From an uncultured Desulfobacter sp. (lineage in GTDB: Bacteria > Desulfobacterota > Desulfobacteria > Desulfobacterales > Desulfobacteraceae): a stretch of DNA of 64,000 bases. The notes beneath the pieces were generated by a model. The model searched no databases and was not told the origin of the DNA. It saw only the letters and a list, made by a program, of their open reading frames with translations. How positions within the stretch are numbered: the first letter of the stretch is position 1; each line of letters starts with the position of its first letter. The position numbers were made by a program, and so were the translations under genes. This document shows positions 61,800 through 64,000 of this stretch, in pieces. The DNA lies in contig NZ_OY762929.1 in NCBI RefSeq assembly GCF_963666675.1, forward strand, positions 2,666,001 through 2,730,000. The letters run 5' to 3'.

Positions 61800-62231
61800 A
61801 TGAAAAAAATTTTCTATGGCGTCTGCCTGGTAACATTTATAACAAGTTTTGCCTGGGCCCAAGAAAAACCTGTCATCCAAACCAATGTTTTGGCAAAAAG
61901 CGGAATAAGCTGGGATGGCAGAGATCTTCCTGAATACCCGAAGGGAAAACCGGAGATCACGATTCTTCGAATTAAAATCCCTCCTAAAACAAAATTGCCG
62001 TTTCATACCCATCCTGTGATTAATGCAGGTGTATTGTTAAAAGGAAGGCTGACCGTTGTAACTGAAAACAATGAAACATTGCATCTAAACTCGGGAGATT
62101 CAATCATTGAGGTGGTCAATAAATGGCATTATGGAATCAATGAAAGCAATGAATTTGCCGAAATTATAGTTTTTTACGCCGGTGTAAAAGATTCTCCAAT
62201 TACAATTAAAAAGGAGTCACCTGAAAGGTAA
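61800..62231 (+). CDS. Exported cupin-domain protein
   Basis: A 143-residue protein with a signal peptide (MKKIFYGVCLVTFITSFAWA) and a single cupin barrel: PFHTHPVINAGVLLKGRLTV and SGDSIIEVVNKWHYGINESN supply His/Glu metal ligands. I prefer ATG 61800 over ATG 61788, which adds only four residues. The substrate is unknown; exported cupins may bind metals or small ligands. A second, cytoplasmic cupin gene follows 60 bp later. Confidence 0.82.
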   Translation: MKKIFYGVCLVTFITSFAWAQEKPVIQTNVLAKSGISWDGRDLPEYPKGKPEITILRIKIPPKTKLPFHTHPVINAGVLLKGRLTVVTENNETLHLNSGDSIIEVVNKWHYGINESNEFAEIIVFYAGVKDSPITIKKESPER

Positions 62232-62291
62232 TTTCCATTTCATCCAAACACGGGTTTCCGATCAGGCACTAACTAACTATCAGGGAATTTA

Positions 62292-62603
62292 ATGGCGAAC
62301 CTATTTGAAAATATACCGGATGATTTGTCTTCCGAACACTTCACAGACTTGATCAAAGAAAAAAACGTTCGAATAGAACGGATTGTCTCTTTAGGCCATA
62401 CTTCGCCGGACTTGGGATGGTATGACCAGGATGACAATGAGTGGGTGGTCGTGTTGGAAGGCTCCGGTACCATTGTGTTTGAAAATGGAATTGAATACGT
62501 TTTAAATAAAGGAAATTACCTCAATATACCGGCTCATACAAAACACAAAGTCTCTGGAACCGATCCCAATAATATCACAATCTGGTTGGCTGTTTTTTAT
62601 TAA
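62292..62603 (+). CDS. Cytoplasmic cupin-domain protein
   Basis: A 103-residue single cupin barrel with no signal peptide. SLGHTSPDLGWYDQDDNEWV and VVLEGSGTIVFENG carry the first cupin motif; LNKGNYLNIPAHTKHKVSGT carries the second, with metal-binding His/Glu. Members of this small-cupin group (YhhW/DUF-like) are often phosphomannose-isomerase-like or of unknown role. It lies 60 bp after the exported cupin and may be co-transcribed. Confidence 0.82.
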   Translation: MANLFENIPDDLSSEHFTDLIKEKNVRIERIVSLGHTSPDLGWYDQDDNEWVVVLEGSGTIVFENGIEYVLNKGNYLNIPAHTKHKVSGTDPNNITIWLAVFY

Positions 62604-62684
62604 CGCCCAACGGCCTGAATGCACCATGCAGGCCCAGCAATAATGAATGATAGAAGACTCGTTGTAGGCAGATTTGAAACAACA

Positions 62685-62722
62685 AAGGCTTTCAGGTCAT
62701 AAACCTTGAAAGCCTTGATTTT
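62685..62722 (+). terminator. Intrinsic terminator between cupin gene and tRNA-Arg
   Basis: AAGGCTTTCAGG (62685-62696) pairs with CCTTGAAAGCCTT (62704-62716), with one bulged A and a seven-base loop, followed by GATTTTT. It ends rightward transcription of the cupin pair; on the opposite strand it lies just past the tRNA 3' end. Confidence 0.8.
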
Positions 62723-62727
62723 TAAAT

Positions 62728-62803
<76 letters not shown>

Positions 62804-63152
62804 AACAGAAGAGACTTTTAACAGATCAGCATGGGTTTGGCAAGATAAAAATAAATAGATCGGCATTTTTTTGGAATGAACCAGTGAAATGAAAATAAAG
62901 AGGTACTGGTGTAACCAGAGGTATTATTTCCTACCGATCCTGTGATCAGAAATTGATTTAGTGTGGGGCAGAATAGGGGCCGTGCCAAATTATACAAATT
63001 TTAACTATGTTTTTTTCTCTGACGCCAAAATATTATTTTGTTATTAAGATATTTAAAGGCTTGCTTCTATATTGAAATGCTGTTAGATTTCCACCCTTAT
63101 TTTACTATTTCAAGGCCTTTTATATAAAGTAGGGCAGGGTAAAGAGACATCG

Positions 63153-64000
63153 ATGACAAACCCCATGGATAAAAACTTAGACAAGACTTTATTACCGGAA
63201 ATAAAAAAACGCAGAACCTTCGGCATTATCAGCCATCCGGATGCCGGTAAGACGACATTGACTGAAAAACTGCTGTTATTTGGCGGTGCCATCCAGCAGG
63301 CCGGTGCCGTAAAATCCAGAAAAGCGGCCCGGGCGGCCACCTCGGATTTTTTATCCATTGAACAGGAAAGAGGCATCTCCGTTTCGTCTTCGGTAATGAA
63401 GTTTAACTATCGAGACTATGAAATCAATCTTCTGGATACTCCGGGGCATAAGGATTTCAGCGAAGATACCTACCGGGTGCTCACGGCGGTTGATTGTGCC
63501 GTGATGATCATTGACTCTGCCAAGGGGGTGGAACCCCAGACCCAGAAGCTGATGGAAGTATGCCGGATGCGCAACACGCCTATCATTACTTTTATCAATA
63601 AACTTGACCGTGAAGGGCTTGAGCCCCTTGATATTTTCCAGGACATTGAAGATAAGCTGCAGATTGAGTGCGTGCCGTTGACCTGGCCCATCGGCATGGG
63701 GAAACGCTTTAAAGGGGTGTATAATTTGGAACAGCAGCAGCTGGGGATTTTTACAGCGGGATACACCCCTAAAAATGACGACGGCGTGTTGATCGAAAAC
63801 CTTGATGATCCGGTGCTTGACGAAATGATCGGCCAAAGTCCGGCAGATCAGTTGCGCGAAGATGTCGAGTTGATTTCCGTTGCGTCGGAGCCCTTTGATC
63901 TTGACCTTTATCTCAACGGCACCCAGACCCCGGTATTCTTTGGTTCCGCCATTAATAATTTCGGCGTCCGGGAGATGCTGGATGCATTTGTTCGAATTGC
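63153..64000 (+). CDS. prfC: Peptide chain release factor 3 (5' part; continues beyond window)
   Basis: ATG 63153 opens a frame that runs off the right edge after 282 codons. It is a translational GTPase: FGIISHPDAGKTTLTEKLLL (G1), SIEQERGISVSSSVMKF (switch I), LLDTPGHKDFSEDTYR (G3) and FINKLDREG (G4), with VKSRKAARAATSDF diagnostic of RF3. It recycles RF1/RF2 from the ribosome after termination. No frameshift is seen. The upstream DNA (62810-63152) contains only AT-rich promoter-like sequence. Confidence 0.95.
   Translation, partial: MTNPMDKNLDKTLLPEIKKRRTFGIISHPDAGKTTLTEKLLLFGGAIQQAGAVKSRKAARAATSDFLSIEQERGISVSSSVMKFNYRDYEINLLDTPGHKDFSEDTYRVLTAVDCAVMIIDSAKGVEPQTQKLMEVCRMRNTPIITFINKLDREGLEPLDIFQDIEDKLQIECVPLTWPIGMGKRFKGVYNLEQQQLGIFTAGYTPKNDDGVLIENLDDPVLDEMIGQSPADQLREDVELISVASEPFDLDLYLNGTQTPVFFGSAINNFGVREMLDAFVRI

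Overview
The window looks like chromosome of a strictly anaerobic, sulfate-reducer-like Desulfobacterota (family Desulfobacteraceae or close kin); this is inferred from gene content, not from a marker gene. Pointers are an aldehyde:ferredoxin oxidoreductase, an indolepyruvate:ferredoxin oxidoreductase operon with an FrhB-like flavoprotein, MenA, a sigma-54 driven glnK-amtB pair, a Csd4-like cell-shape peptidase, FlaG and many signalling proteins. GC-richer housekeeping DNA (about 25-64 kb) alternates with an AT-richer, debris-filled accessory island (about 9-21.6 kb).

Layout. 1-8.7 kb: a minus-strand pair encoding a secreted protein with squalene-cyclase-like toroid repeats, an LRR and a membrane anchor, followed 25 bp later by a giant secreted transglutaminase-like/RHS (YD-repeat) protein whose C-terminal tip lies beyond the left edge. 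9-21.6 kb: an accessory island holding remnants of Tn3, IS66, a sigma-54 regulator, a metallo-beta-lactamase protein, a frameshifted REP-associated tyrosine transposase flanked by 22-bp inverted repeats, the 3' end of a group II intron, an IS3-family element, and an IS4-type element with perfect 5-bp target duplications inserted in a small membrane-protein gene. Its main intact cargo is a tight pair of SF1 helicases (16.1-19.8 kb), the best candidate here for an undescribed defence-type module. 21.8-24.6 kb: a cyclophilin-like protein and a secreted PKD/beta-helix protein with a dockerin-like end.

25-34 kb: FrhB-like/IorA/IorB operon, a frameshifted topB, a spermidine-synthase-like methyltransferase, an ABC-F remnant and a DHH-CBS protein. 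34.5-44.9 kb: AOR, Csd4-like peptidase, a 62-66 bp palindromic repeat in two tandem copies (a third copy lies at 24.66 kb), TPR proteins, a YgjP-type metallopeptidase, an HDOD-GAF-degenerate GGDEF-PilZ protein and a geranylgeranyl-reductase-like flavoprotein. 45-54 kb: sigma-54 promoter-glnK-amtB, an alkyltransferase-like protein, two EamA transporters, a NifX-like protein beside a PAS-AAA-Fis regulator, FlaG, EttA and RidA. 54-64 kb: Ski2-like helicase, Nudix and Mth938-like proteins, a polar amino-acid ABC transporter operon, MenA, two cupins, tRNA-Arg(UCU) and the start of prfC.

Functionally, IorAB plus the FrhB-like protein and AOR point to ferredoxin-linked amino-acid/aldehyde metabolism, MenA to menaquinone respiration, and GlnK/AmtB plus the amino-acid ABC operon to nitrogen scavenging.
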